Notes: generated by a model not told the origin, from the letters alone. A DNA stretch of 64,000 nucleotides from Joyebacterum sp964521425 (GCA_964521425.1 CAZFRO010000010.1:19797-83796), one strand, 5' to 3'. Numbered from the stretch's first letter, positions 52,279 to 60,316 are shown. Numbers and translations: made by a program.

Positions 52279-53166
52279 CTACTCCCGTTCAACCGTCGCG
52301 ACAAGCGCCTTCACGATATCTGCAAACGCCAGGGCGCCAGCTGAGCTGCCCGAGAGATAGGCCGGAAGCTCTCCTGAATCTCCGGCCGCCACGAGTCCAG
52401 GATCGATCGGTACCTCTCCGAGGAAGGGCACACCCATGTCGGTGGCCATCTCACGTCCTCCCCCGCTTCCAAAGAGATCGGTGCGCGTTCCGCACTCCGG
52501 GCAGATGAACCCGCTCATGTTCTCAACGACGCCGAGGACTGGGAGGTTCAGCTGTCGCGTGAAGCTGATCGATTTCCTCACGTCGGTTATCGCCAGAACC
52601 TGCGGGGTCGTCACCACGACCACGCCGTCGGCATCATCGATGAGCTGCGCGACACTCAGCGGCTCATCGCCGGTGCCGGGCGGAGAGTCTATGATGAGAT
52701 AGTCCAGTTCCCCCCACTCGACATCCTTCAGAAACTGCTTGATGATCCCATGCTTGAGAGGTCCGCGCCAGATGATGGCGTCGTCCTGAGTCCTCAACAT
52801 GAAGCCGACGGACATTACTCTCACATTCTGATCCGTCACGACGGGACGAATAGTGTCGTCAACTGCGGTGATGTCCGCCCCCTCCAGCCCGAAGAGACGT
52901 GGGATACTCGGTCCGTGAAGGTCAATGTCGAGCACTCCGACCGTCCTGCCGAGCCTGGCGAGCGAGATCGCGAGATTGGCAGCGACCGAGCTCTTCCCAA
53001 CACCACCCTTACCGGAGAGCACGAAGATCTTGCGTTTAATCTGGCACATTCTTCGGGCCAGGTCCTGTCTCTCCTTGAAATCCTTGTCGGTCTCGCTCTC
53101 TGTCTTCCCCTTGGCGGAACAGGTCGTCGAGCTGCACGACTCACAGGACTGCTTGTCATCCGACAT
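52279..53166 (-). CDS. mrp: Mrp/NBP35-family P-loop ATPase (iron-sulfur carrier)
   Basis: 295 residues from ATG 53166 (GGAGGTAGTG upstream). N-terminal Cys cluster CESCSSTTC, deviant Walker A GKGGVGKSS, LDIDLHGPSIPRLFG, DSPPGTGDEPLS and the C-terminal FICPECG with its CxxC site are typical of ApbC/Mrp iron-sulfur scaffold ATPases. It likely delivers Fe-S clusters to a client. Together with two ferredoxin-MinD ATPases and NifX-like proteins this suggests a dedicated metallocluster assembly or storage system under sigma-54 control. Confidence 0.93.
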   Translation of the reverse strand: MSDDKQSCESCSSTTCSAKGKTESETDKDFKERQDLARRMCQIKRKIFVLSGKGGVGKSSVAANLAISLARLGRTVGVLDIDLHGPSIPRLFGLEGADITAVDDTIRPVVTDQNVRVMSVGFMLRTQDDAIIWRGPLKHGIIKQFLKDVEWGELDYLIIDSPPGTGDEPLSVAQLIDDADGVVVVTTPQVLAITDVRKSISFTRQLNLPVLGVVENMSGFICPECGTRTDLFGSGGGREMATDMGVPFLGEVPIDPGLVAAGDSGELPAYLSGSSAGALAFADIVKALVATVERE

Positions 53167-53224
53167 CACTACCTCCACTAGGTGATTCTGCGGTCTCCTG
53201 AACGGCTCTGCTCTGTCAGCGGCT

Positions 53225-54109
53225 TCAAGCACCCAGCATCCCTGACACACGTGTCCACAGATCGATGATACACGAAGCCGCGCCTCCATCCGAGCATTCG
53301 ACTACGCTTAGACCCATGACCTGCGCCACCGTGACGGCGTCGTCGTACGGTATGAGCCCCACGACAGGGATCCCTTTGCCATGGCACCATTCTTGGATGC
53401 TCTGAGCAGCCTCAAGATTGATATCCCACTTGTTTATGCAGACGGCAGTACTGACCTTGAGCCCACTGGCCACCTCCGCCACGCGCTTGAGGTCGTGCTG
53501 CCCCGACAGCGCCGGCTCTGTGACGATGAGCGCCAGGTCTACACCCGTTATCGATGCGATCACCGGACAGCCAATACCGGGCGAACCATCGACCACGATG
53601 AGGTCGAATCCCCCGTCTTCCGCCACACGCTGTGCCTCGGTTCTGACCCGCGTCACGAGCTTCCCCGAGCTTTCCTCGGCGATCCCAAGACGCGCGTGCA
53701 CAAGCGGACCGTGCTTCGTGTCTGAAACGAACCACTTCCCGCTCTCTACTGCCTGCATTGCGATGGCTCGACTGGGGCAGAAATGTGCGCAGACACCACA
53801 CCCGTCGCATGCCATGGAGTCGATAGAGTAGACCCACTTGCCATTCACGTGTGCACGACTGACGGCTTCGAAACGGCAGACCTCCAGGCACTTGCCGGAG
53901 CCATCACATTTCTTCTGGTCGAGGATGGCCGTCACGCCGCCGGAGAAGTCGTGGGTCTCGACCACCGACGGAGAGAGGACGAGATGGAGGTCAGCTGCAT
54001 CTACATCGCAGTCAGCGATGACCTTGCGCCCGGGAAGCGAAGCGAACGAGGCGACAACACTGGTCTTTCCGGTGCCGCCCTTCCCGCTGATGACAACGAG
54101 TTCCTTCAT
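53225..54109 (-). CDS. Ferredoxin-MinD fusion ATPase (paralogue 1)
   Basis: 294 residues. Deviant Walker A SGKGGTGKTS at the N-terminus, an inserted pair of 4Fe-4S sites (CDGSGKCLEVCRFEA, CDGCGVCAHFCPSRA) at about 68-115, then DLIVVDGSPGIGCP and VTEPALSGQHDLKR of the MinD/ParA fold. The first site has a CxxxxxC spacing, which may be a variant. Such proteins occur in pairs beside NifX-like and Mrp genes in anaerobes; their partner is unknown. The start overlaps the neighbouring paralogue by 4 nt. Confidence 0.88.
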   Translation of the reverse strand: MKELVVISGKGGTGKTSVVASFASLPGRKVIADCDVDAADLHLVLSPSVVETHDFSGGVTAILDQKKCDGSGKCLEVCRFEAVSRAHVNGKWVYSIDSMACDGCGVCAHFCPSRAIAMQAVESGKWFVSDTKHGPLVHARLGIAEESSGKLVTRVRTEAQRVAEDGGFDLIVVDGSPGIGCPVIASITGVDLALIVTEPALSGQHDLKRVAEVASGLKVSTAVCINKWDINLEAAQSIQEWCHGKGIPVVGLIPYDDAVTVAQVMGLSVVECSDGGAASCIIDLWTRVSGMLGA

Positions 54110-54966
54110 CTCTTGTTGGCCTCCCTCATGCGAGAGAGGACAGCGTTCGCCAGCGTCTCAAGCATGTCCGCGTATCCGGGAACTGCAAGGACCGGCATTT
54201 CACCGCGCGCGTATGCTTCTGCAACAGTACGGCTGTGCGGGACTTTCAGAATCAAGTCGAGGCCTTCTTCCTTGCAGTAGTCCTCCACACCCGAGTCACC
54301 TACATCGCTCCTGTTGATGACAATGCTCGTCGTCAGACCCAGTTTCCTTACGGTACCGACGGCGAGCTTGAGATCGTTGAGGCCAAACGGCGTAGGCTCC
54401 GTCACCATCACTACCCAGTCCACGTCACGTATCGTCTCCACCACGGGACATGATGTGCCGGGAGGGGCGTCGAGTATGACCATCCCCTCTTCCGGAACTG
54501 CTCTCTTGACGGCACGAATCACGGGCGTCGCCATCGCTTCTCCGACAGCAAGCCTCCCTTGAATGAAACCCAGGTCACCGGCGCTGCCTCGCTCAACAAC
54601 ACCGACGGCCCGCGGAGACTCCGTGATGGCGCCTGTGGGACACACCAGTGTGCATCCCCCACACCCGTGGCAGAGAGAGGGAAAGACCAACACCTTCTCG
54701 GGTAGACAAGCCAGTGCGTTGAACCGGCAGATCTCACAGCACTTGCCGCAGCTCGTGCACAACTCCTGGTCTATTGCCGGGACCGGGATCGAGACGCTCT
54801 CTGAACGCTCGATCCTCGGCCCCAGGAAGATGTGTCCGTTTGGCTCCTCGACGTCACAGTCAACGTACGTGGTCGGTTGACCGTGCACGAGGAGCAAGTG
54901 TGCGAGTCCCGTGGCCAGAGTTGTCTTGCCCGTATCACCCTTGCCACTCGCTATGGCTATCTTCAT
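54106..54966 (-). CDS. Ferredoxin-MinD fusion ATPase (paralogue 2)
   Basis: 286 residues. SGKGDTGKTTLATGLAHLL carries the Walker A with Asp in place of the third Gly; two 4Fe-4S sites follow (CTSCGKCCEICRFNA, CHGCGGCTLVCPTGA) and VILDAPPGTSCPVVE and TEPTPFGLNDLK complete the fold. Closely related to the following gene and probably forms a heterodimer with it. Coupled by ATGA overlap. It starts 9 nt after the DUF5320 gene. Confidence 0.88.
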   Translation of the reverse strand: MKIAIASGKGDTGKTTLATGLAHLLLVHGQPTTYVDCDVEEPNGHIFLGPRIERSESVSIPVPAIDQELCTSCGKCCEICRFNALACLPEKVLVFPSLCHGCGGCTLVCPTGAITESPRAVGVVERGSAGDLGFIQGRLAVGEAMATPVIRAVKRAVPEEGMVILDAPPGTSCPVVETIRDVDWVVMVTEPTPFGLNDLKLAVGTVRKLGLTTSIVINRSDVGDSGVEDYCKEEGLDLILKVPHSRTVAEAYARGEMPVLAVPGYADMLETLANAVLSRMREANKR

Positions 54967-54975
54967 CGAGGCTCC

Positions 54976-55353
54976 CTACTCGTCGGACCCGGCCTCGAGT
55001 TCCGACAGCCGCTTGCGCACATCATCGAGCACGCCGGCCAGATACTCAGCCTGCGCCTTGAGAGCGGTCGTCTCATCGGGCACTACACCGACCGGCGGAA
55101 CGGTGGGCTCGGCTGCGCCGTAGTTCCATGGCGCCACCCCCCCACCGCGCATCCAACCCGGTACTCCTGTAGCGTAGTACATGTTCCGCCAACCGCGGCC
55201 ACCGCCCCAGCCGCGTCCGGCTCCCGCTCCGACCCGGAATCCCGCACCTCCACCGCTCACATAACCCGGCGCATCGTAGCCCGCGCAGTAACCGGCCCTT
55301 CTGCCCGTCATCGGTCCGAGTCCACTCGGTCCCGTTCTGTCTCCTCTAGGCAT
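54976..55353 (-). CDS. DUF5320 protein
   Basis: 125 residues. MPRGDRTGPSGLGPMTGRRAGYC is the DUF5320 signature, followed by a Gly/Arg-rich middle, a Tyr/Trp-rich segment (MYYATGVPGWMRGGG) and a C-terminal coiled coil (LKAQAEYLAGVLDDVRKRLSELE). Function unknown; the family goes almost always with NifX-like and MinD-type ATPases, as here. Ribosome site AGGAGGATAGTGCA lies before the ATG. Confidence 0.88.
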   Translation of the reverse strand: MPRGDRTGPSGLGPMTGRRAGYCAGYDAPGYVSGGGAGFRVGAGAGRGWGGGRGWRNMYYATGVPGWMRGGGVAPWNYGAAEPTVPPVGVVPDETTALKAQAEYLAGVLDDVRKRLSELEAGSDE

Positions 55354-55374
55354 TGCACTATCCTCCTATTGCTC

Positions 55375-55737
55375 TCAGCTCCAGTGGCCGTTGACGTCGG
55401 CAGCGTCTACAGGTGACAGCTCCCCACCCTGGAGTTTGCCGACCGCTTCTTCCACCGTTCCCTTCGCTAACGTGACGACCTCTACTCCTGCCTCAGTGAG
55501 CGTTCTGAAGGCGTTCGGTCCACAGTGACCAGTCAGCACGTACTCGACGCCCAATCCGGCCACTCGCGCGGCCGCCTGCACACCTGCACCAGACGAGGCA
55601 TCGACACCGCTCTCATTGTCGATAGCTTCGGATTCCCCTGTCTCCGTATCGACGATCACGAACCACCTTGCGCGACCGAATCTGGGATCCACATCGCTCG
55701 TCATGTCCGGTCCCAGAGATGTAACCGCTACCTTCAT
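55375..55737 (-). CDS. NifX/NafY-family cofactor-binding protein
   Basis: 120 residues from ATG 55737 (GGTTAGGAGA upstream), single-domain PF02579. MKVAVTSLGPDMTSDVDPRFGRARWFVIVD, with the conserved DPRFGRA pattern, then VGLEYVLTGHCGPNAFRTL-like residues (VEYVLTGHCGPNAF) identify the dinitrogenase iron-molybdenum-cofactor-binding fold. No nif genes are nearby, so it probably carries another Fe-S or Fe-Mo species. It lies 4 nt after the second NifX-like gene. Confidence 0.92.
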   Translation of the reverse strand: MKVAVTSLGPDMTSDVDPRFGRARWFVIVDTETGESEAIDNESGVDASSGAGVQAAARVAGLGVEYVLTGHCGPNAFRTLTEAGVEVVTLAKGTVEEAVGKLQGGELSPVDAADVNGHWS

Positions 55738-55741
55738 TCTC

Positions 55742-56200
55742 CTAACCTCCTCCATGCTTTCTGTCGCCCTGACGACCTCGGCCGGTCCCACCTCCACCAG
55801 CACCAGCACCTCGACCAGCACCGCCTCGACCGGCACCACCGCGACCAAGACCACGTCCGCCGCCACCACGGCAGCCCGGCATTGCAAACCTCTGCCCCGA
55901 CAGCTTGCCGTCCACGAACGCGCTAAGAACCTCCTCCACGTCTCCGGACACCCACGGGATGACCCGCACACCTGTCCATGCCAGAAACCCCGCCAGCCGA
56001 TCGGAGAGCGCCCCGCAGATCAGTGTGTCGAGACCAAGATCACCGATCAGGCGCGCCCGGCGCATCATTCCCCAACCACCGAGCCCCACCGTTTCGATAT
56101 CAGACCGCTCTGTACCAGAGAGTTCCACAACCAGGATCTCCTCAGAGGCGTCCAGTACCGGCGAGATCTTCGTACCCCAAATGGCTATTCCTACACGCAT
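55742..56200 (-). CDS. NifX-like protein with Gly/Arg-rich tail, first gene of sigma-54 operon
   Basis: 152 residues from ATG 56200 (AAGGAG 6 nt upstream). Residues 1-110 match the NifX-like fold (MRVGIAIWGTKISPVLDASEEILVVEL, LIGDLGLDTLICGALSDRLAGFL, IPWVSGDVEEVL). The last about 40 residues are almost pure Gly/Arg/Ala repeats (GRGGAG-type), probably disordered and possibly nucleic-acid- or metal-binding. It is the first gene downstream of the sigma-54 promoter. Confidence 0.88.
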   Translation of the reverse strand: MRVGIAIWGTKISPVLDASEEILVVELSGTERSDIETVGLGGWGMMRRARLIGDLGLDTLICGALSDRLAGFLAWTGVRVIPWVSGDVEEVLSAFVDGKLSGQRFAMPGCRGGGGRGLGRGGAGRGGAGRGAGAGGGGTGRGRQGDRKHGGG

Positions 56201-56273
56201 TCCCATCTCCTTGAGGAGACCCCAACTGCGAGTCACCTGCCCTTCATCATCAAGACCCCTCACACACGTACAA

Positions 56274-56289
56274 AGCAGCTTGCGTGCCT
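56274..56289 (-). promoter_or_regulatory. Sigma-54 promoter of the NifX/MinD/Mrp operon
   Basis: Reading on the minus strand: AGGCACG-CAAG-CTGCT against consensus TGGCACG-N4-TTGCW, 14 matches of 16 with GG-N10-GC spacing exact. It ends about 73 nt before the ATG at 56200. The neighbouring gene is a sigma-54 activator, and two activator-type sites lie about 100-160 nt upstream. Confidence 0.78.
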
Positions 56290-56387
56290 AAGCGGCGCGA
56301 GCGACTGCGGAGCCATGTAACGGCTTATCTGTTAATGTGTTAGCGTGCTGATGGTGGGATTGTCAGGGAGCGAGCAGCTGTCTGAAA

Positions 56388-56403
56388 GTTGCGCTACTGC
56401 AAC
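56388..56403. promoter_or_regulatory. Activator site 1 (GTTGC-N6-GCAAC)
   Basis: Perfect dyad GTTGC-GCTACT-GCAAC, about 100 nt upstream of the sigma-54 promoter. Same motif as sites at 56420 and 57813. Likely bound by the C-terminal Fis-type HTH of the adjacent regulator. Confidence 0.75.
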
Positions 56404-56419
56404 TCCAGAATCCGACTAG

Positions 56420-56435
56420 GTTGCGCAACTGCAAC
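56420..56435. promoter_or_regulatory. Activator site 2 (GTTGC-N6-GCAAC)
   Basis: Dyad GTTGC-GCAACT-GCAAC, directly abutting the regulator's stop codon. Its centre is 32 nt from that of site 1, three helical turns, so both are on one face of the DNA. Confidence 0.75.
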
Positions 56436-57788
56436 CTAAGAGAGCAGGCCAAGACGCTTCATCCGGCGCCAGAGTGTGGTCTTGTGGATGCCCAGCTCCG
56501 AGGACGTTCTTAGGCGATTGCCGCCGTTCCTTTCAAGAGCTAAGACGAGGAACTGACGCTCCAGGTCTTCCATGGAGTGCGGACGGCCAGTCTCCGCAGA
56601 TATCGCTCCTGACTTCAGGTAGGTAGGCAGATGACGCGTTCCTATCTGTCCGGACCTGCAGGTGACGAACCCATGCTCGATGATGTTCTGCAGTTCGCGG
56701 ATATTGCCGGGAAAGTCGTGGCTCATGAGTATCGACATCACTGCGCTCGAAACACCTGCAACATCACGGTTGCGCAGGCTATTGAACTTCGCGATGAAGT
56801 GATCAACAAGGAGTGGAATATCGCCCTTGCGCTCGCGCAAGGGCGGTAGTTCGACCGTCACCACGTTTATGCGATAGTAGAGGTCCCGCCTGAACTCTCC
56901 CCGCTTCACAAGCTCGGGGAGGTTTCTGTTCGTTGCGGAGACGATGCGGACATCGGCGGTGAGTGTCTCGGTCCCTCCGAGCGGTTCGTAGGTCCCATCC
57001 TCAAGCACCCTGAGAAGCTTGCTCTGCAGAGCCGTCGATATGTCACCGATCTCGTCGAGAAAGACAGTCCCGCCCTCGGCGAGGGCGAAGCGGCCAGGCT
57101 TGTCACGTTTGGCGTCAGTGAAGGCTCCGGCCTTGTGGCCAAAGAGCTCTGACTCAAGAAGCGTATCCGGCAACGCCCCGCAGTTGACAATAACCATCGG
57201 GCCGCCTGCTCGAGAGCTCAAGCCGTGGATCGCCAGAGCGAGGAGTTCCTTGCCTGTACCGCTCTCGCCCTGAATGAGAACTGTGCTCCCGCTCTCGGCG
57301 ATATCCGGGAGCATTGTGAACAGCTCCTGGATACGATCATCCCTGCCGGTCATGTCGGAGAACGTGTAGCGCCTCTCAAGCTCTCGTCTGAGTTCCTGCT
57401 CAACACTAAGATCCCTGAAGGTCTCCACTCCGCCGATTATCTCTCCCGCGTCGTCCCTGAGGAGTGCCGTTGATACACTGATCGGCACACGATTACCCGC
57501 TGAGTTGATCACGTACACCTGTCGCCCGACGACACGCTCCCCCGTCTCCATCGTCTCCCTCAGAGCACAGGCAGATTCGCAGATGCTCGCTCGAAATACG
57601 TTCCAGCACTGGCGTCCGATCGCGTCGCTCCGCGCGGTCCCTGTGATCTTCTCGGCGGCACGGTTGAAGGAGGTGATCAGCCAGTCGGAATCAACGGTGA
57701 AGACTCCTTCCGCGATGCTGTCGAGGATCACGTCCTCGCAGCCTGTGCCACGGTGCTCTTCCGGCGACCTCTTGCTCCGGCTTGCCAT
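56436..57788 (-). CDS. Sigma-54-dependent transcriptional activator with PAS domain
   Basis: 450 residues from ATG 57788 (AAGGAG 9 nt upstream). A PAS domain (about 18-130) contains the Cys cluster CWNVFRASICESAC (Cys61, 70, 74), suited to redox or Fe-S sensing. The AAA+ domain has Walker A GESGTGKE (174-181) and the sigma-54 loop GAFTDA (221-226; usual GAFTGA). A Fis-type HTH ends the protein (NRLRTSSELGIHKTTLWRRMKRLGLL). It should activate the divergently placed NifX/MinD/Mrp operon through the GTTGC-N6-GCAAC sites and control itself through site 3. Confidence 0.93.
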   Translation of the reverse strand: MASRSKRSPEEHRGTGCEDVILDSIAEGVFTVDSDWLITSFNRAAEKITGTARSDAIGRQCWNVFRASICESACALRETMETGERVVGRQVYVINSAGNRVPISVSTALLRDDAGEIIGGVETFRDLSVEQELRRELERRYTFSDMTGRDDRIQELFTMLPDIAESGSTVLIQGESGTGKELLALAIHGLSSRAGGPMVIVNCGALPDTLLESELFGHKAGAFTDAKRDKPGRFALAEGGTVFLDEIGDISTALQSKLLRVLEDGTYEPLGGTETLTADVRIVSATNRNLPELVKRGEFRRDLYYRINVVTVELPPLRERKGDIPLLVDHFIAKFNSLRNRDVAGVSSAVMSILMSHDFPGNIRELQNIIEHGFVTCRSGQIGTRHLPTYLKSGAISAETGRPHSMEDLERQFLVLALERNGGNRLRTSSELGIHKTTLWRRMKRLGLLS

Positions 57789-57812
57789 CCCCACGAACTC
57801 CTTGCTCTTGTG

Positions 57813-57828
57813 GTTGCGTTCCTGCAAC
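57813..57828. promoter_or_regulatory. Activator site 3 (GTTGC-N6-GCAAC) in the regulator's own leader
   Basis: Dyad GTTGC-GTTCCT-GCAAC, 25 nt upstream of the regulator's start codon. Third copy of the motif in 1.5 kb; position near the transcription start favours autorepression. Confidence 0.7.
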
Positions 57829-58006
57829 CCTACCAACACTAGCCTGCTCTACCGGTACGGTCAAGCCCGAGATGCTACTGGGGTCGAAACAGGCCTGACT
57901 CTTGCTCAATAACCTGTGGGTCGTGGGACCACAGCGGATCGGCTCTCCCACCCTGGCGGGTGGTTGACAGTGTCATCAGCTATATCTCGCATATCCCACT
58001 TCCTTG

Positions 58007-58035
58007 TTGACTTGCTATCAGGATTGTGGTATTTC
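58007..58035 (+). promoter_or_regulatory. Probable sigma-70-type promoter
   Basis: TTGACT (58007-58012), 17-nt spacer, TATTTC (58030-58035), about 100 nt before the EF-hand-like gene. The -35 element is good, the -10 moderate. The rest of the region between 57829 and 58137 shows no gene. Confidence 0.45.
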
Positions 58036-58137
58036 TTCGATGTCTTTGTCGTCCCCGGCTTCGAGCGTCTGCTCGAGAGGCGCTCGCTGGGCGGTCGGCG
58101 TGCAGCCGGTGCCCAGAGCTATGAAAGGCAGGGCATC

Positions 58138-58695
58138 ATGCGAATTTGTGCGATCATAGCTGTCATCGCACTGCTCGTCGTGCCCGTCGCTGCGCAGCGG
58201 CATATAGAGTTCTTGGGGTCACCGATCCTTGATCCGATTCCCCCAGACTGCTCCGATTGGCACGAGCTCCACCCGAACTTCTGCTACGTCGACCATCAGG
58301 ATGGCTACGAGGACAACGGTGACGGCGTCGTCAGCGCGTGCGACGTCATCATTCTCGGCGGCGTCCGCTACCACATCGACTGGGCCGGTCCGACGTACTG
58401 GCTCGTTCCTGTTGCGGGAGGCGATGAGCATTGGGTAGAGCCGAGCGAGCCCACGGGCGGCGACCCGACGGGCGAGATCTGGCACGAAGTCTACCCGGTC
58501 TTCTGTCAGGAGTGGGAGGTCGTCGGCTGGGAAGACAACGGCGACGGCGTCCTGAGCGAGTGCGACATGGTTACCTTGGCAGATGGCATCACGTACCACA
58601 TTGCGGAGATCGGTCTCAACATCGAGGTCACGGAAGAGCCGAGCCCGGTGGAGCAGAGTACGTGGGGCAAGATCAAGAGTATGTTCGGCTTCTAG
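58138..58695 (+). CDS. Secreted protein with duplicated EF-hand-like motif
   Basis: 185 residues from ATG 58138; longer in-frame starts would bury the signal peptide. Signal peptide about 1-19 (IIAVIALLVVPVAAQ). Two copies of one unit follow: WHELHPNFC...DNGDGVVSACDVIILGGVRYHI (about 41-80) and WHEVYPVFC...DNGDGVLSECDMVTLADGITYHI (115-154). DNGDGV-x-S-x-CD resembles the DxDxDG loop of EF-hands and dockerins, with a Cys replacing a usual residue, so calcium binding is plausible. No wider family recognised. Flanked by a promoter and a strong terminator: a single-gene unit. Confidence 0.75.
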   Translation: MRICAIIAVIALLVVPVAAQRHIEFLGSPILDPIPPDCSDWHELHPNFCYVDHQDGYEDNGDGVVSACDVIILGGVRYHIDWAGPTYWLVPVAGGDEHWVEPSEPTGGDPTGEIWHEVYPVFCQEWEVVGWEDNGDGVLSECDMVTLADGITYHIAEIGLNIEVTEEPSPVEQSTWGKIKSMFGF

Positions 58696-58744
58696 AGAAG
58701 ACGTACAACCGATTCATGAAAACCAGGGGCACGACAAGACATTG

Positions 58745-58780
58745 AACCCCGCCCGGACAGCATGCACCGGGCGGGGTTTC
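58745..58780 (+). terminator. Rho-independent terminator
   Basis: Perfect 12-bp stem AACCCCGCCCGG / CCGGGCGGGGTT with a 10-nt loop, followed by TCT, 50 nt after the stop of the gene at 58138. It may also serve the minus-strand rhodanese gene from the other side. Confidence 0.82.
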
Positions 58781-58833
58781 TGCGTCCAGTGGCGCGATTC
58801 TGCGCCATTCCGCGGCGCGCCGATACGTCGGCG

Positions 58834-60213
58834 CTACTTCGCGATGCGGCCCGATACCTCGCGCCACTCGACCATACCGCCGTAGAAGCGTTGGATATCG
58901 CGGAACCCGGCTCTCGCCGCATCCGTCGAGGTGTGCCGGCTCCGGATGCACTCCGGACCATAGCAGTAGGATACGAACGGCATCGTCGTCCGATCGGCTC
59001 CCGGCCAATACCGATCCATGTACACATTGAGCGAGTCGGCGACAAGCCTTGAGGTGAGAACGATGGACCCGGGGATATGTCCCTTCGAGTGATCTGCCTC
59101 GTGGCGCACATCGAGAAAGACAAACGCCTCCATCGGAGAGTCGGCCCACGGCCAGCGTTGCTCTCGCTCAACAAGGATCTTGAGTTCGTCCCCGCCGATG
59201 AACCGTACGGTGGGGCGGCTCTCGTCCGAGACCCACTGGCTCCAGCCGGCCGGGAAGTACCTCACGTGAGCCATGCCTGCCACTCTTAGAAGGTAATAGC
59301 CCAAAGCACCGCTACCGGCACCTCCGTCTCCGTGGACAATGAACTCATCCTGCAGATTGATGCGACTCGACCTGCGTGGACCAAGAAACGAGAAGATCTC
59401 CCGACATTCCGTGGGCGGGAACAGGAGGCCATCGTTGCCGATGAACTCACTGAAGTCGAACTGGAGGCTGTGCGGGATGTGCCCCACTCTGCCTGCCGGA
59501 CCGATCGAGGGATCGTCCACGGGGCCCTCCCAGCTACGACTGCTCCGCGTGTCGATGATCTCGAACCCACGAACACCGTAGATGGTCTCCACGTACTCGC
59601 ATGTTGCCAGGAACTCCGTTGCAGGGGCCACTGCCCAGCCAGTGGGTGGCAGCACTTGCGCATCAGTCTCGGCGCCTCCCCCGGTCGAGACCCAGTACTC
59701 GTATCCTCCGTCCAGGAGCATGACCTTCCCGGCCCCGGAGACCTCAAGCGCCCAGAACAGGAATCCGACGACATCGGAGTACGTCTCGCCCCCGTAGCAG
59801 ACAATCGTCCCACGGCCGTCGAGACCTGCTTCGCCAAGCGCCGCCGACAGACGTGCGATGTCACTCTCGCCTTCCACAGTGGGAAGACCTTCCGCGGGAA
59901 CGGAGATGGCGCCGGGGATGTGCCCATCTGCGTAGAGACGGGCGACGCGCGCGTCCACAATGACAACGTCTCGCGATGTCAGATGATCCCTGAGCCAATC
60001 GGCTGAGCAGGCGACATTCGGGTAGACTGTATCGAGCGCGTTCGGATCCTTCGCCCAGGGCGGCCAGACTGCGACTGCATCCTGATACAGTCCGGACACG
60101 ACCACGGTGAGGAGAATCGTCGCTGTCAATACGACGCGCGTTCGACGGCGCCTCGTCGTCCTCGCCGCGTCACGCTTGCCGCTGCACTCCCGGCACGCCC
60201 TACTTCTTCTCAC
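58834..60213 (-). CDS. Membrane-anchored triple rhodanese (sulfurtransferase)
   Basis: 459 residues, GTG start behind AAGGGAAGAGA. An N-terminal helix (about 26-48) anchors three rhodanese modules: 1 (about 75-180) with catalytic Cys139 (IVCYGG), 2 (about 205-330) whose loop FIVHGDGGAGSG has His in place of Cys, and 3 (about 345-455) with Cys417 and Cys422 (SYCYGPECIRS). DARVARLYADGHIPGAISVP and LDVRHEADHSKGHIPGSIVL are typical. Modules 1 and 3 may move sulfane sulfur; module 2 may be structural. The start overlaps the end of the small metS-type gene by 14 nt. Confidence 0.88.
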   Translation of the reverse strand: MRRSRACRECSGKRDAARTTRRRRTRVVLTATILLTVVVSGLYQDAVAVWPPWAKDPNALDTVYPNVACSADWLRDHLTSRDVVIVDARVARLYADGHIPGAISVPAEGLPTVEGESDIARLSAALGEAGLDGRGTIVCYGGETYSDVVGFLFWALEVSGAGKVMLLDGGYEYWVSTGGGAETDAQVLPPTGWAVAPATEFLATCEYVETIYGVRGFEIIDTRSSRSWEGPVDDPSIGPAGRVGHIPHSLQFDFSEFIGNDGLLFPPTECREIFSFLGPRRSSRINLQDEFIVHGDGGAGSGALGYYLLRVAGMAHVRYFPAGWSQWVSDESRPTVRFIGGDELKILVEREQRWPWADSPMEAFVFLDVRHEADHSKGHIPGSIVLTSRLVADSLNVYMDRYWPGADRTTMPFVSYCYGPECIRSRHTSTDAARAGFRDIQRFYGGMVEWREVSGRIAK

Positions 60214-60316
60214 TCTCTTCCCTTCCCTTTCGCACGGCTATCGCGATACACCAGGCAAAGCCCCCGTAGAGCACCAGGCCTACGAGTATGCTCATGACCC
60301 ACGCTGCGACCGACAT
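60200..60316 (-). CDS. MetS-type small subunit of amino-acid importer (38 aa)
   Basis: Short gene missed by length cut-offs. Translated, it begins MSVAAWVMSILVGLVLYGG, one membrane helix, and ends RKGREESEKK, a charged cytoplasmic tail. The ATG at 60316 overlaps the TGA of the NSS transporter by one base. MetS-like peptides of this size and form accompany NSS transporters such as MetP and are required for import of methionine and alanine. GAGTG upstream is the only ribosome site, implying translational coupling. Confidence 0.82.
   Translation of the reverse strand: MSVAAWVMSILVGLVLYGGFAWCIAIAVRKGREESEKK

Noticed and set aside
55742..55900. Repeats in the Gly/Arg tail as a CRISPR or tandem array
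   Set aside because: They are irregular codon-level repeats inside one coding frame, with no spacer structure.
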